Positions 1-11,326 of a DNA stretch of 60,000 nt are shown here, one piece after another. The position numbers were made by a program, and so were the translations under genes. The notes under the pieces are model-generated. The model had not been told where the DNA came from, searched no databases, and saw only the letters and a list, made by a program, of their open reading frames with translations. Each line of letters starts with the position of its first letter. Positions within the stretch are counted from its first letter, which is position 1. This DNA comes from Symbiodinium natans (Eukaryota > Sar > Dinophyceae > Suessiales > Symbiodiniaceae). The DNA lies in contig CAJNDS010001413.1 of NCBI GenBank assembly GCA_905221605.1, positions 565,501 through 625,500 on the forward strand, written 5' to 3'.

Positions 1-3000
1 CACCACTCCCATAGTCCCATGGAAATCCCTTCAACTCATTGTAGAGCAAGGCCTCAGTGCTCCAAGGGCGACCCACACGACGTATGGATCGGGAGAGGCG
101 GATGCCATCTTTGCCAGCTATCACATACATGTCATTGGATGAAGACTTTCCAACAAGTATCCCCAACAGCCAGCGCTTGTCACCCTTTTGCTTTGCTTCG
201 ACTTGGCAGTACACAGGCTCTGCGAACGGTGCAATGCGGCCACCGTAACTTGCGCCGGTGGCTCTCTCATAAGCAGTCATGTTGCCGATCACGCGATAGC
301 GGTTGATCAGCCAAGCACTGTGCACAAAAGCCCACGCAAACAAGCAGTGTGACACAGGCAACGGGAGGCCTGTTCTGGACCGGGCTTGATCAAGCAAAGT
401 GTTAGCCAGCTTTCTCACGGAATCAACAGCCTTCTCACAGAAGCCTAGGGAACCTTTGGCACCAATGGCAGGGTTTTGTGTGATGGTTCGCAAGCCGAGA
501 CGCTGCCGCGCAGCCACAATGGCCTTCTGCAAAGCCAGGGTGGACGGCTCGTTGTCACACTTCAAGCAGATGGTGCTGTGGCCTAGACCCTGAATGAACC
601 TTTGGAGCTCTATCCCAAGGTACCGAGTGTCACCCTTGGCTTCACAAGGAATCGCCCCGATACTCCCAGTGGCGGAGTCGTGGCACACAAGACATTTCAG
701 GGCTTGCTGTGCATTCTCCGGCGCACTATCAAGGCTAACCATACCCTTATCTACGGTGTAACCCGTGAAGCAAAAGTCGAACTGGACAACTGGGACATCC
801 CGAGGGCCTTGCTTGAGGAACTCCATCCGATCAGGGACCGCACGCATGGCTATGCAATGCTCACACCACGCTTGGTAAGGGACATGAGTGCATTCGTGGA
901 GAAGACGCTCCTGGGGCGTCGGTTCCTGGGGCACAGGCTGTACCCTGGGCTGCCGTTCCCCCACTGTCTGAGCATCGGCGGCCAGCTCAAGCTCGAGGGC
1001 TAGCCGCTGCTTGTCCAAGTAGTTCTTGATGCGTGTGAAAAGACGGGTCTTGGACCCCGCAGTGCTGAGGTTCAACTTGGCGGCTGCAGTCTTCAAGACC
1101 GCCAAGCTAGAATCATCCGAAAGGACGACGCCATCAAGCGACACTGGCTCAACCTCACCGGCAGGAGCGGATTCGTCAACCTCAACCTGATCGGGCAATG
1201 GCCTGTGTACCGGCCCAGCAGCTTCACCAGACACATCTTCCAAACCTTGCATGACAACTTCCTCAGGCACGACACGGTCTTGCTCAACAGGGCCAGGCGG
1301 GTCCTGTTCACGCTTGCGGTAAAAGCTGTAGAAGTTGGGCTCTGGAAGACCTTCGGGCTCAAGCATGCCTTCAGGGAGCTGCACACCGATCTCAGACACA
1401 GGCTCAACTTTCACACGCAGATAAGTGATGACCTCAGCAACCTGTCCTCCGGGAAGCGTCGCCTCTACATCGCGGATCTGAGTCCACGGCACACAATGCT
1501 CAAGCAGAAACCAGGTGCCGCTTCGCTGCATAAGCGTGCTGCGATATGGCCAAGCAATGGGAGCGATCAAGCTGGGATCAAGGAACCGACTGGAGCGGCC
1601 CCGCCAAACGAAGTGGCCAGTGGCACCGATATGCCAGCCATACTCAATGGCTTCAAGCTCATCAGGATCAAGCTTCACTTGGATTGAGGCAACCTGCGAA
1701 TGCTGCTGCGGGGAATCAGGAGAGCCACCCTCCTGCTCAACACGGCGGATCTGTGCGTTCACCGCCCACGAGTATCCTTTCAGCAGCAAAGGCACTTCAG
1801 CGCCTGTCGCATGATGGACCAAAGCCATGCCACTTGATCCAGCGGTTTCACCTTTGCAAACGGGCCACCAGCCCCTGTGCGTCAGCCGGCCCAAACTCAG
1901 GAGCGGCTGTGTAACATTGGCGACAATGCATCGCTCACGGATCACCACAGGCTTTGACCCCCCATGCAGCACGAAATCTACAAGTCGCTCAGCTTGCACA
2001 TGCATCGCACCTCCTTGGGCATCGCAAACCTGCAGCGGCCTCGCATTGGCAGCGCGACCGCACGCTTGAAAGGACGCGGGGATGCATGAGATGTCGGCAC
2101 CTGAGTCAATGATCACGCTGTGGCTTGGGCTAGAAACTGTTCGGACAAACTGAGGAGCAACGGTGGACTGAAGCTCAAGCTCAGCATAATCTGGGGGAGG
2201 CAAGGTCCAATCACCGTTACTATCACCGGAATCCATTCGAAAACTCTGCGGTTGGGAAGGCAAGGTCCAATCACCGTTACTATCACTGGAATCCATCCGA
2301 AAACTCTGTGGCGCAGTCACAGTTAGCATACGGACATTGGGCTCAAGAGAAAGAACGTCAGCCAAATCTGACATGTCGAACATCATGGGCTCTGCTGTCA
2401 CACGACGCACAGCAGGATGATCTGACTTGCCTTGCTGAGCCTGAAGGGCACTGGCGGACGAAGGCAAAGTGGTGGAACTGCCGGCATCGGAGGCTGTGGA
2501 GGCTTGCACTTGCCTGGCACCCTTAGTCTTACCATCAAGGAAAGCCTTATACTGGTAGCAATCACGCTTGAAGTGCCCAGGCTTGTGGCACCACCCACAC
2601 AGCGCCTGAGAGTCGCTCTTGGCTTTGCCACCTTTGTCACCTCTGCCTTTGCCCTTGTCGGTCCTACCACCCTTATCACCCTTGCCTTTGTCGGTCCTAC
2701 CACCCTTATCACCCTTACCTTTACCCCTGCCACCCTTATACTTGCCTCGACCGCCTTTGGCAACGCGATCGACATCCATTGGCACAACATCGCCGGAATC
2801 ATGAAGGCCTTTCTTGCCCTCCTGCAGCCCATAGCTGCTGGCAACACTGGATTGCCACTTTGTCTGAGCACCATCCCACCTGAGTACCAGCTCACGCAGG
2901 TCACGGTAGGTGCTGTCATCAGAGATGACCACGTTGGCATGCTGGCGAAGTTGGCCTGTCAAGCAGCTGAGGAGAGTGGCCATTTTGTTGTTTTCAGGCA

Positions 3001-3721
3001 GTCCACCCCTTTCAAGCTGTGCATACTCTTCAAAGGCTGCTTCAAGACGCAAAAGTTGCTGAGCAATGCCCTGCTTGGCATCAAAGCTAGGCCAGCTATT
3101 GATGGTCCGAAGAAGGGCAAGCACACGATTCCTGGTCTTGGGCATCAGGTCATTTGAGAGCAACCTCCAAGCTTCGAAGCCATTCTGGGATGGCACAGAG
3201 CGCAACAAGCGACGACCCCTTTCATAGAGAAGGCCATTCAGCATGCCATACACAATCCTCGAACGGGCCTTCGCTTGCTCACTCAAAGACTCAAGAAGAA
3301 CAGGCGTGGACTGGCGTGCATACTCATGTAGCTCTTTGTCGAAGCTGGGATCCAAACATGAAAGGTATTGCTCGAACGCCCAGCTCCACTGAGGCCACTG
3401 AGCAAACTCCTCGTCACGAGTGGAGGGACGGAAGGGTTCTGGCTTGGGCAACACCTTAGTGAGGTCACTTAAACCCAAGGGCTTAGAACTGCTGGCGGTA
3501 GAAGAGTAGGCTGCTGCCTGGGCAGCTGCACTTGCAGCCTGTGTGGCTTCAGCCATACGTTGCATCAGGATCTGAAGATCGGTGGCACTCATGGTCAGTG
3601 CCCCGCCTGCACTCGAGGGACTGCCGGCGGCAAAAGGGTTCGAGGGAGCCGCTGGGACGCTTGGCCCAGTCAACTCCTCATCTGTCTCGTCATCAAGTCC
3701 TGTTCCAGCTGCGTGTGCCAT
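1..3721 (-). CDS. Ty1/copia-like gag-protease-integrase polyprotein (partial, runs off left edge)
   Basis: An uninterrupted frame of 1240 codons starts at ATG 3721 and leaves the window, so the reverse transcriptase and RNase H expected after the integrase are not seen. In order: an Ala/Ser-rich N-terminus; a copia-type gag domain (about residues 80-300); a Gly/Lys/Arg-rich linker made of repeated DKGGR-type units; a CCHC zinc knuckle CGWCHKPGHFKRDC near residue 375; an aspartic protease motif IIDSGADIS near 538; a pre-integrase segment with H..yq.WCEHC near 940; and an integrase core with D in VVQFDF (~981), D in LKCDNE (~1054) and E in GFCEKA (~1096). The order gag-PR-IN before RT is that of Ty1/copia. 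No frameshift was found, so the copy may be young. The start was chosen because an in-frame TGA lies 24 nt upstream. Confidence 0.88.
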   Translation of the reverse strand, partial: MAHAAGTGLDDETDEELTGPSVPAAPSNPFAAGSPSSAGGALTMSATDLQILMQRMAEATQAASAAAQAAAYSSTASSSKPLGLSDLTKVLPKPEPFRPSTRDEEFAQWPQWSWAFEQYLSCLDPSFDKELHEYARQSTPVLLESLSEQAKARSRIVYGMLNGLLYERGRRLLRSVPSQNGFEAWRLLSNDLMPKTRNRVLALLRTINSWPSFDAKQGIAQQLLRLEAAFEEYAQLERGGLPENNKMATLLSCLTGQLRQHANVVISDDSTYRDLRELVLRWDGAQTKWQSSVASSYGLQEGKKGLHDSGDVVPMDVDRVAKGGRGKYKGGRGKGKGDKGGRTDKGKGDKGGRTDKGKGRGDKGGKAKSDSQALCGWCHKPGHFKRDCYQYKAFLDGKTKGARQVQASTASDAGSSTTLPSSASALQAQQGKSDHPAVRRVTAEPMMFDMSDLADVLSLEPNVRMLTVTAPQSFRMDSSDSNGDWTLPSQPQSFRMDSGDSNGDWTLPPPDYAELELQSTVAPQFVRTVSSPSHSVIIDSGADISCIPASFQACGRAANARPLQVCDAQGGAMHVQAERLVDFVLHGGSKPVVIRERCIVANVTQPLLSLGRLTHRGWWPVCKGETAGSSGMALVHHATGAEVPLLLKGYSWAVNAQIRRVEQEGGSPDSPQQHSQVASIQVKLDPDELEAIEYGWHIGATGHFVWRGRSSRFLDPSLIAPIAWPYRSTLMQRSGTWFLLEHCVPWTQIRDVEATLPGGQVAEVITYLRVKVEPVSEIGVQLPEGMLEPEGLPEPNFYSFYRKREQDPPGPVEQDRVVPEEVVMQGLEDVSGEAAGPVHRPLPDQVEVDESAPAGEVEPVSLDGVVLSDDSSLAVLKTAAAKLNLSTAGSKTRLFTRIKNYLDKQRLALELELAADAQTVGERQPRVQPVPQEPTPQERLLHECTHVPYQAWCEHCIAMRAVPDRMEFLKQGPRDVPVVQFDFCFTGYTVDKGMVSLDSAPENAQQALKCLVCHDSATGSIGAIPCEAKGDTRYLGIELQRFIQGLGHSTICLKCDNEPSTLALQKAIVAARQRLGLRTITQNPAIGAKGSLGFCEKAVDSVRKLANTLLDQARSRTGLPLPVSHCLFAWAFVHSAWLINRYRVIGNMTAYERATGASYGGRIAPFAEPVYCQVEAKQKGDKRWLLGILVGKSSSNDMYVIAGKDGIRLSRSIRRVGRPWSTEALLYNELKGFPWDYGSG

Positions 3722-3745
3722 TGTTCGAACAGCTAAGCACTGCAA

Positions 3746-4501
3746 TCAATCAATCTCAATGGCGGCCTCGCCACTCTTCAAAGATCGAGTAAAGCTGACT
3801 ACACGGCTGGACTCGGGCACAAGCAGATCAATTGGCTGCTCGGACGCAGCCTGCAACCTCCTGAATGAAGATCCGGAGGGCTGATTGGAGCTGAATGACA
3901 ACTGAAAGGCTTCAAGATCCTTGTCAAACAGATCGTGCTCTTGCTCAGGAAAAACCACGCTCCGGACTGTCTCTTCGGGAACAGCCACGTCACAAACGTC
4001 GTCCACTGCAAAATCACGAAAAACGTCCTTCAAATGTGAATCCCTCAAACAGCGATGTGCGAATGCCCACACTTCCTCGGGGGTCTTCAAAGTCTCCAGC
4101 CTTGCCACAAGAGAATCCTGTGCTGTCACTAGGATATGCTGCCAACCGTACTCTGTCCGAGCAGCTGGCTTGTCTCGTTTCAGCAGTTGCTCAAAGTGAA
4201 GCTCAGCCACTCGCTTCCGAATGTCCTCAAGAGAAGCAACACTGGCAGCCGTTGCTGCTGCAAGCAATCCGCGGCTCGGCGCCGCGATATGGCAGGATCC
4301 TAAACTCGCTGTGACCCTGAACCCCGAAGCAGAAGGAAGCTGAAAGCACAATGGCCCCTGAACGCGAGACCCAAAAGTGAACCACGTGTGTCGGAACTGG
4401 GTCGGCCCAGCTCCGCTACCATGAAAAACCAAGCGGACTTTTCCACTACTCTTAGAGCCTGGTGGTTCAGCGGAGTTCTGCAATTCACAACATGCTCTCA
4501 T
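3746..4501 (-). CDS. Unidentified ORF upstream of and in frame with the copia polyprotein
   Basis: A 251-codon ATG-initiated frame ends at TGA 3748-3746, 24 nt before the polyprotein ATG and in the same reading frame. No family was recognised. The C-terminal 150 residues have normal globular composition (ASLEDIRKRVAELHFEQLLK, then an acidic stretch), while the N-terminus is less convincing. It may be an extra 5' ORF of the element, a leader joined to gag by stop readthrough, or host sequence next to the insertion. The 5' LTR should lie in or near this stretch but cannot be delimited, because the partner LTR is outside the window. Confidence 0.4.
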   Translation of the reverse strand: MRACCELQNSAEPPGSKSSGKVRLVFHGSGAGPTQFRHTWFTFGSRVQGPLCFQLPSASGFRVTASLGSCHIAAPSRGLLAAATAASVASLEDIRKRVAELHFEQLLKRDKPAARTEYGWQHILVTAQDSLVARLETLKTPEEVWAFAHRCLRDSHLKDVFRDFAVDDVCDVAVPEETVRSVVFPEQEHDLFDKDLEAFQLSFSSNQPSGSSFRRLQAASEQPIDLLVPESSRVVSFTRSLKSGEAAIEID

Positions 4502-4589
4502 GAAATTGGGCTCATGCCAAAATCACGTGAAAACATCTTGTCCTATACATGAGGTGTGTACAAAGGGCAGGGATGTTAGGTTTCCTCAA

Positions 4590-5986
4590 GCAAGCCTGCA
4601 GACCCCTGCAGCAAGCCTGCAGACCCTACAGACCCAGATCCTGCAGCAAACCTGCAGACCCTGCCGCACGCCGCCCCTACAGACCCTACAGCAAGCCTGC
4701 AAAACCTGCTGGCTGCCTCTCCCCCCAGCCTGGATGGCTTCCAGTCCTCAATTACTTGGACATTTTCCTGCTTTCACACGGAGTCCATTTCCCCTTTTCA
4801 ACACAAAGGCTTGAAGGCCCCAGAGTCTGCAGGAAGCTTGAAAGCCCCTGACCTGTAGAACTGCAAATTAAAAACCAGGTGTCACACATGCTCCGCGCTG
4901 TAGGAAAAGCTCGATTTTTCGGCCAGTCTAATTTCATGAAAACTAGTACTACACGCTCCGCGCTGTGGGAAAAGCTGGATTTCGCCTCAGGTGTAATTTC
5001 ATCAAAACTGGTACTACACGCTCCGCGCTGGGCAAAAACCACAGTGTACTACATGAATGCATAGTTTTTTCAAAACTTTAAGGTTCATGTAATGTTTCTA
5101 CTTGGAATCAAGGTACTACACGCTGTTTTCCCACATTTTTTGAGTGTAGTACTCGTGCACAGGTCTGCTACACGCGCTTTCTCAAGGGTTATACGGTTTA
5201 CCAGTCTTTCAAATACTCAAGTAAGGCCTCACAGTCCCCTTCAAGGGCTCCAAAACCTCATCAGGACCTCCCAGAGCCTTTTTTCCAACTTTTGCGGGCT
5301 GCCCGTTGGAAAAATCGCTGAAAAACGTGGCATCGCGCGGGTCCACATTCAGGACCGACAAACGACGAGAAACATAGGACGCATCAGAGTACCCCCCCAG
5401 TGGCAACCTGAATGGCGCCTATATGAATAAGTACAGGCCCACCACCGACCGCTTGCCACGCAGCGGTGCATTTTTATTGTCTTATGTCGGGAGCGGTCCT
5501 CACGTCGGGCAAATTTTTGGCGAGCTTCAAAAGTGTGTCTTCTCATCAGAAATCGCACAGTTTTTGGCCCTCATTTTGAGGCCAGAAATTGGGTCCCAAA
5601 ACTGGGTCTGCCTGATTCGAAACTCTTAGAAAAGATCCCATTTCGGGCTTCGCTTTGGGGCCCAAAAATGGGACCCTAGAATGGGCCGTAAAACATGGCA
5701 AGTGTGCTTTCAATTTTGCGGAGACACGCAAAGCATGCACCACATGTTTGGGTCGGGCGCAAAGATAGTCAGCGGTCGCTTAAGACTGTTGGCAATAGCG
5801 TTATAACGGAACAAGTATTGCACATGACAAGCTGAATTGCAACTGCGGGGGCACTCAAACGTGTCCTACGCTTCTTGTGTCTTTTTGGGGTCTGATTTGG
5901 CTTCACTCGAGGCACATTCTCCAAACCCCCAGGCAAAGGGCCTACCTTGTCCCAAATCAATAAAATGTTGTTGAAAATCCCCTTTC
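4590..5986 (+). repeat. Macrosatellite unit 1 (left-truncated)
   Basis: This is the first, partial copy of the ~1.8 kb unit. It begins inside the CTGCAG-rich segment and continues through the TACTACACG-rich segment to the marker CCCCATGGCAATG at 5987. It is nearly identical to the following copies. Strand is nominal. Confidence 0.9.
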
Positions 5987-7774
5987 CCCCATGGCAATGT
6001 TGCAACACGTTGGTCATGTCAGACCGACCTTCAGCGTCCAACATTGCCATTGGGGGCTCGGGGGCACACGCAAGGGCTTATGACCGGAGACAAGCATCCT
6101 TTTCCAGGCTCTTCAGGCTCCAAGCCCTTGCAATTTCAAGGTAGCTCTCAAGCTCGGGCTGCGCTGCTTACTGCGTTCTGCAGACCCTGCATGTAACACT
6201 GCAGCAACCTGCAGACCCTGCAGACCTGCAGCAAGCATGCGGACTCTGCAGCAAGCCTGCAGGCCCTGCAGCAGCCTGCAGCAAGCCTGCAGACCCCTGC
6301 AGCAAGCCTACAGCTGCAGGGTTTGTAGGCCCCTCGGCAAGCCTGCAGACCCTGCAGCAGCCTGCAGGCCAGCAGGGCCTGCGGGCCCAGACCCCTGCAG
6401 CAAGCCTGCAGACCCTACAGACCCAGATCCTGCAGCAAACCTGCAGACCCTGCCGCACGCCGCCCCTACAGACCCTACAGCAAGCCTGCAAAACCTGCTG
6501 GCTGCCTCTCCCCCCAGCCTGGATGGCTTCCAGTCCTCAATTACTTGGACATTTTCCTGCTTTCACACGGAGTCCATTTCCCCTTTTAAACACAAAGGCT
6601 TGAAGGCCCCAGAGTCTGCAGGAAGCTTGAAAGCCCCTGACCTGTAGAACTGCAAATTAAAAACCAGGTGTCACACATGCTCCGCGCTGTAGGAAAGCTC
6701 GATTTTTCGGCCAGTCTAATTTCATGAAAACTAGTACTACACGCTCCGCGCTGTGGGAAAAGCTGGATTTCGCCTCAGGTGTAATTTCATCAAAACTGGT
6801 ACTACACGCTCCGCGCTGGGCAAAAACCACAGTGTACTACATGAATGCATAGTTTTTTCAAAACTTTAAGGTTCATGTAATGTTTCTACTTGGAATCAAG
6901 GTACTACACGCTGTTTTCCCACATTTTTTGAGTGTAGTACTCGTGCACAGGTCTGCTACACGCGCTTTCTCAAGGGTTATACGGTTTACCAGTCTTTCAA
7001 ATACTCAAGTAAGGCCTCACAGTCCCCTTCAAGGGCTCCAAAACCTCATCAGGACCTCCCAGAGCCTTTTTTCCAACTTTTGCGGGCTGCCCGTTGGAAA
7101 AATCGCTGAAAAACGTGGCATCGCGCGGGTCCACATTCAGGACCGACAAACGACGAGAAACATAGGACGCATCAGAGTACCCCCCCAGTGGCAACCTGAA
7201 TGGCGCCTATATGAATAAGTACAGGCCCACCACCGACCGCTTGCCACGCAGCGGTGCATTTTTATTGTCTTATGTCGGGAGCGGTCCTCACGTCGGGCAA
7301 AATTTTGGCGAGCTTCAAAAGTGTGTCTTCTCATCAGAAATCGCACAGTTTTTGGCCCTCATTTTGAGGCCAGAAATTGGGTCCCAAAACTGGGTCTGCC
7401 TGATTCGAAACTCTTAGAAAAGATCCCATTTCGGGCTTCGCTTTGGGGCCCAAAAATGGGACCCTAGAATGGGCCGTAAAACATGGCAAGTGTGCTTTCA
7501 ATTTTGCGGAGACACGCAAAGCATGCACCACATGTTTGGGTCGGGCGCAAAGATAGTCAGCGGTCGCTTAAGACTGTTGGCAATAGCGTTATAACGGAAC
7601 AAGTATTGCACATGACAAGCTGAATTGCAACTGCGGGGGCACTCAAACGTGTCCTACGCTTCTTGTGTCTTTTTGGGGTCTGATTTGGCTTCACTCGAGG
7701 CACATTCTCCAAACCCCCAGGCAAAGGGCCTACCTTGTCCCAAATCAATAAAATGTTGTTGAAAATCCCCTTTC
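5987..7774 (+). repeat. Macrosatellite unit 2 (1788 bp)
   Basis: Complete unit measured from CCCCATGGCAATG to the next occurrence. Layout: marker; GCTCGGGCTGCGC stretch; ~350 bp dominated by CCTGCAGACC/CTGCAGCAAG microrepeats (PstI-type CTGCAG); a TGGATGGCTTCCAGTCC stretch; about three ~65-bp subrepeats each carrying CTCCGCGCTG; then ~1 kb of unique sequence. It lacks about 15 bp of the CTGCAG segment compared with units 3 and 5. Confidence 0.92.
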
Positions 7775-9577
7775 CCCCATGGCAATGTTGCAACACGTTG
7801 GTTATGTCAGACCGACCTTCAGCGTCCAACATTGCCATTGGGGGCTCGGGGGCACACGCAAGGGCTTATGACCGGAGACAAGCATCCTTTTCCAGGCTCT
7901 TCAGGCTCCAAGCCCTTGCAATTTCAAGGTAGCTCTCAAGCTCGGGCTGCGCTGCTTACTGCGTTCTGCAGACCCTGCATGCAACACTGCAGCAACCTGC
8001 AGACCCTGCAGACCTGCAGCAAGCATGCGGACTCTGCAGCAAGCCTGCAGGCCCTGCAGCAGCCTGCAGCAAGCCTGCAGACCCCTGCAGCAAGCCTACA
8101 GCTGCAGGGTTTGTAGGCCCCTCGGCAAGCCTGCAGACCCTGCAGCAGCCTGCAGGCCAGCAGGGCCTGCGGGCCCTGCAGCAAGCCTGCAGACCCCTGC
8201 AGCAAGCCTGCAGACCCTACAGACCCAGATCCTGCAGCAAACCTGCAGACCCTGCCGCACGCCGCCCCTACAGACCCTACAGCAAGCCTGCAAAACCTGC
8301 TGGCTGCCTCTCCCCCCAGCCTGGATGGCTTCCAGTCCTCAATTACTTGGACATTTTCCTGCTTTCACACGGAGTCCATTTCCCCTTTTAAACACAAAGG
8401 CTTGAAGGCCCCAGAGTCTGCAGGAAGCTTGAAAGCCCCTGACCTGTAGAACTGCAAATTAAAAACCAGGTGTCACACATGCTCCGCGCTGTAGGAAAAG
8501 CTCGATTTTTCGGCCAGTCTAATTTCATGAAAACTAGTACTACACGCTCCGCGCTGTGGGAAAAGCTGGATTTCGCCTCAGGTGTAATTTCATCAAAACT
8601 GGTACTACACGCTCCGCGCTGGGCAAAAACCACAGTGTACTACATGAATGCATAGTTTTTTCAAAACTTTAAGGTTCATGTAATGTTTCTACTTGGAATC
8701 AAGGTACTACACGCTGTTTTCCCACATTTTTTGAGTGTAGTACTCGTGCACAGGTCTGCTACACGCGCTTTCTCAAGGGTTATACGGTTTACCAGTCTTT
8801 CAAATACTCAAGTAAGGCCTCACGGTCCCCTTCAAGGGCTCCAAAACCTCATCAGGACCTCCCAGAGCCTTTTTTCCAACTTTTGCGGGCTGCCCGTTGG
8901 AAAAATCGCTGAAAAACGTGGCATCGCGCGGGTCCACATTCAGGACCGACAAACGACGAGAAACATAGGACGCATCAGAGTACCCCCCCAGTGGCAACCT
9001 GAATGGCGCCTATATGAATAAGTACAGGCCCACCACCGACCGCTTGCCACGCAGCGGTGCATTTTTATTGTCTTATGTCGGGAGCGGTCCTCACGTCGGG
9101 CAAAATTTTGGCGAGCTTCAAAAGTGTGTCTTCTCATCAGAAATCGCACAGTTTTTGGCCCTCATTTTGAGGCCAGAAATTGGGTCCCAAAACTGGGTCT
9201 GCCTGATTCGAAACTCTTAGAAAAGATCCCATTTCGGGCTTCGCTTTGGGGCCCAAAAATGGGACCCTAGAATGGGCCGTAAAACATGGCAAGTGTGCTT
9301 TCAATTTTGCGGAGACACGCAAAGCATGCACCACATGTTTGGGTCGGGCGCAAAGATAGTCAGCGGTCGCTTAAGACTGTTGGCAATAGCGTTATAACGG
9401 AACAAGTATTGCACATGACAAGCTGAATTGCAACTGCGGGGGCACTCAAACGTGTCCTACGCTTCTTGTGTCTTTTTGGGGTCTGATTTGGCTTCACTCG
9501 AGGCACATTCTCCAAACCCCCAGGCAAAGGGCCTGCCTTGTCCCAAATCAATAAAATGTTGTTGAAAATCCCCTTTC
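7775..9577 (+). repeat. Macrosatellite unit 3 (1803 bp)
   Basis: Complete unit with only scattered single-base differences from its neighbours (for example GTTATG for GTCATG near the start). The very low divergence points to recent amplification or ongoing homogenisation. Confidence 0.92.
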
Positions 9578-11326
9578 CCCCATGGCAATGTTGCAACACG
9601 TTGGTCATGTCAGACCGACCTTCAGCGTCCAACATTGCCATTGGGGGCTCGGGGGCACACGCAAGGGCTTATGACCGGAGACAAGCATCCTTTTCCAGGC
9701 TCTTCAGGCTCCAAGCCCTTGCAATTTCAAGGTAGCTCTCAAGCTCGGGCTGCGCTGCTTACTGCGTTCTGCAGACCCTGCATGCAACACTGCAGCAACC
9801 TGCAGACCCTGCAGACCTGCAGCAAGCATGCGGACTCTGCAGCAAGCCTGCAGGCCCTGCAGCAGCCTGCAGCAAGCCTGCAGACCCCTGCAGCAAGCCT
9901 ACAGCTGCAGGGTTTGTAGGCCCCTCGGCAAGCCTGCAGACCCTGCAGCAGCCTGCAGGCCAGCAGGGCCTGCGGGCCCTGCAGCAAGCCTGCAGACCCC
10001 TGCAGCAAGCCTGCAGACCCTACAGACCCAGATCCTGCAGCAAACCTGCAGACCCTGCCGCACGCCGCCCCTACAGACCCTACAGCAAGCCTGCAAAACC
10101 TGCTGGCTGCCTCTCCCCCCAGCCTGGATGGCTTCCAGTCCTCAATTACTTGGACATTTTCCTGCTTTCACACGGAGTCCATTTCCCCTTTTAAACACAA
10201 AGGCTTGAAGGCCCCAGAGTCTGCAGGAAGCTTGAAAGCCCCTGACCTGTAGAACTGCAAATTAAAAACCAGGTGTCACACATGCTCCGCGCTGTAGGAA
10301 AAGCTCGATTTTTCGGCCAGTCTAATTTCATGAAAACTAGTACTACACGCTCCGCGCTGTGGGAAAAGCTGGATTTCGCCTCAGGTGTAATTTCATCAAA
10401 ACTGGTACTACACGCTCCGCGCTGGGCAAAAACCACAGTGTACTACATGAATGCATAGTTTTTTCAAAACTTTAAGGTTCATGTAATGTTTCTACTTGGA
10501 ATCAAGGTACTACACGCTGTTTTCCCACATTTTTTTAGTGTAGTACTCGTGCACAGGTCTGCTACACGCGCTTTCTCAAGGGTTATACGGTTTACCAGTC
10601 TTTCAAATACTCAAGTAAGGCCTCACAGTCCCCTTCAAGGGCTCCAAAACCTCATCAGGACCTCCCAGAGCCTTTTTTCCAACTTTTGCGGGCTGCCCGT
10701 TGGAAAAATCGCTGAAAAAGTACCCCCCAGTGGCAACCTGAATGGCGCCTATATGAATAAGTACAGGCCCACCACCGACCGCTTGCCACGCAGCGGTGCA
10801 TTTTTATTGTCTTATGTCGGGAGCGGTCCTCACGTCGGGCAAAATTTTGGCGAGCTTCAAAAGTGTGTCTTCTCATCAGAAATCGCACAGTTTTTGGCCC
10901 TCATTTTGAGGCCAGAAATTGGGTCCCAAAACTGGGTCTGCCTGATTCGAAACTCTTAGAAAAGATCCCATTTCGGGCTTCGCTTTGGGGCCCAAAAATG
11001 TGACCCTAGAATGGGCCGTAAAACATGGCAAGTGTGCTTTCAATTTTGCGGAGACACGCAAAGCATGCACCACATGTTTGGGTCGGGCGCAAAGATAGTC
11101 AGCGGTCGCTTAAGACTGTTGGCAATAGCGTTATAACGGAACAAGTATTGCACATGACAAGCTGAATTGCAACTGCGGGGGCACTCAAACGTGTCCTACG
11201 CTTCTTGTGTCTTTTTGGGGTCTGATTTGGCTTCACTCGAGGCACATTCTCCAAACCCCCAGGCAAAGGGCCTACCTTGTCCCAAATCAATAAAATGTTG
11301 TTGAAAATCCCCTTTCCCCCATGGCA
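9578..11326 (+). repeat. Macrosatellite unit 4 (1749 bp, internal deletion)
   Basis: Same unit as its neighbours but about 60 bp are missing at about 10719-10722: GCTGAAAAAG joins directly to TACCCCCCAG, whereas the other copies have a CGTGGCATCGCGCGGG segment between. Confidence 0.9.

Noticed and set aside
19-3459. Numerous plus-strand frames in the first 3.5 kb
   Set aside because: Shadows of the minus-strand copia polyprotein, which alone shows zinc knuckle, protease and integrase motifs.
6180-6500. CTGCAG-rich short direct repeats as a possible CRISPR array
   Set aside because: Repeat and spacer lengths are irregular, repeats abut each other, there are no cas genes and the context is eukaryotic.
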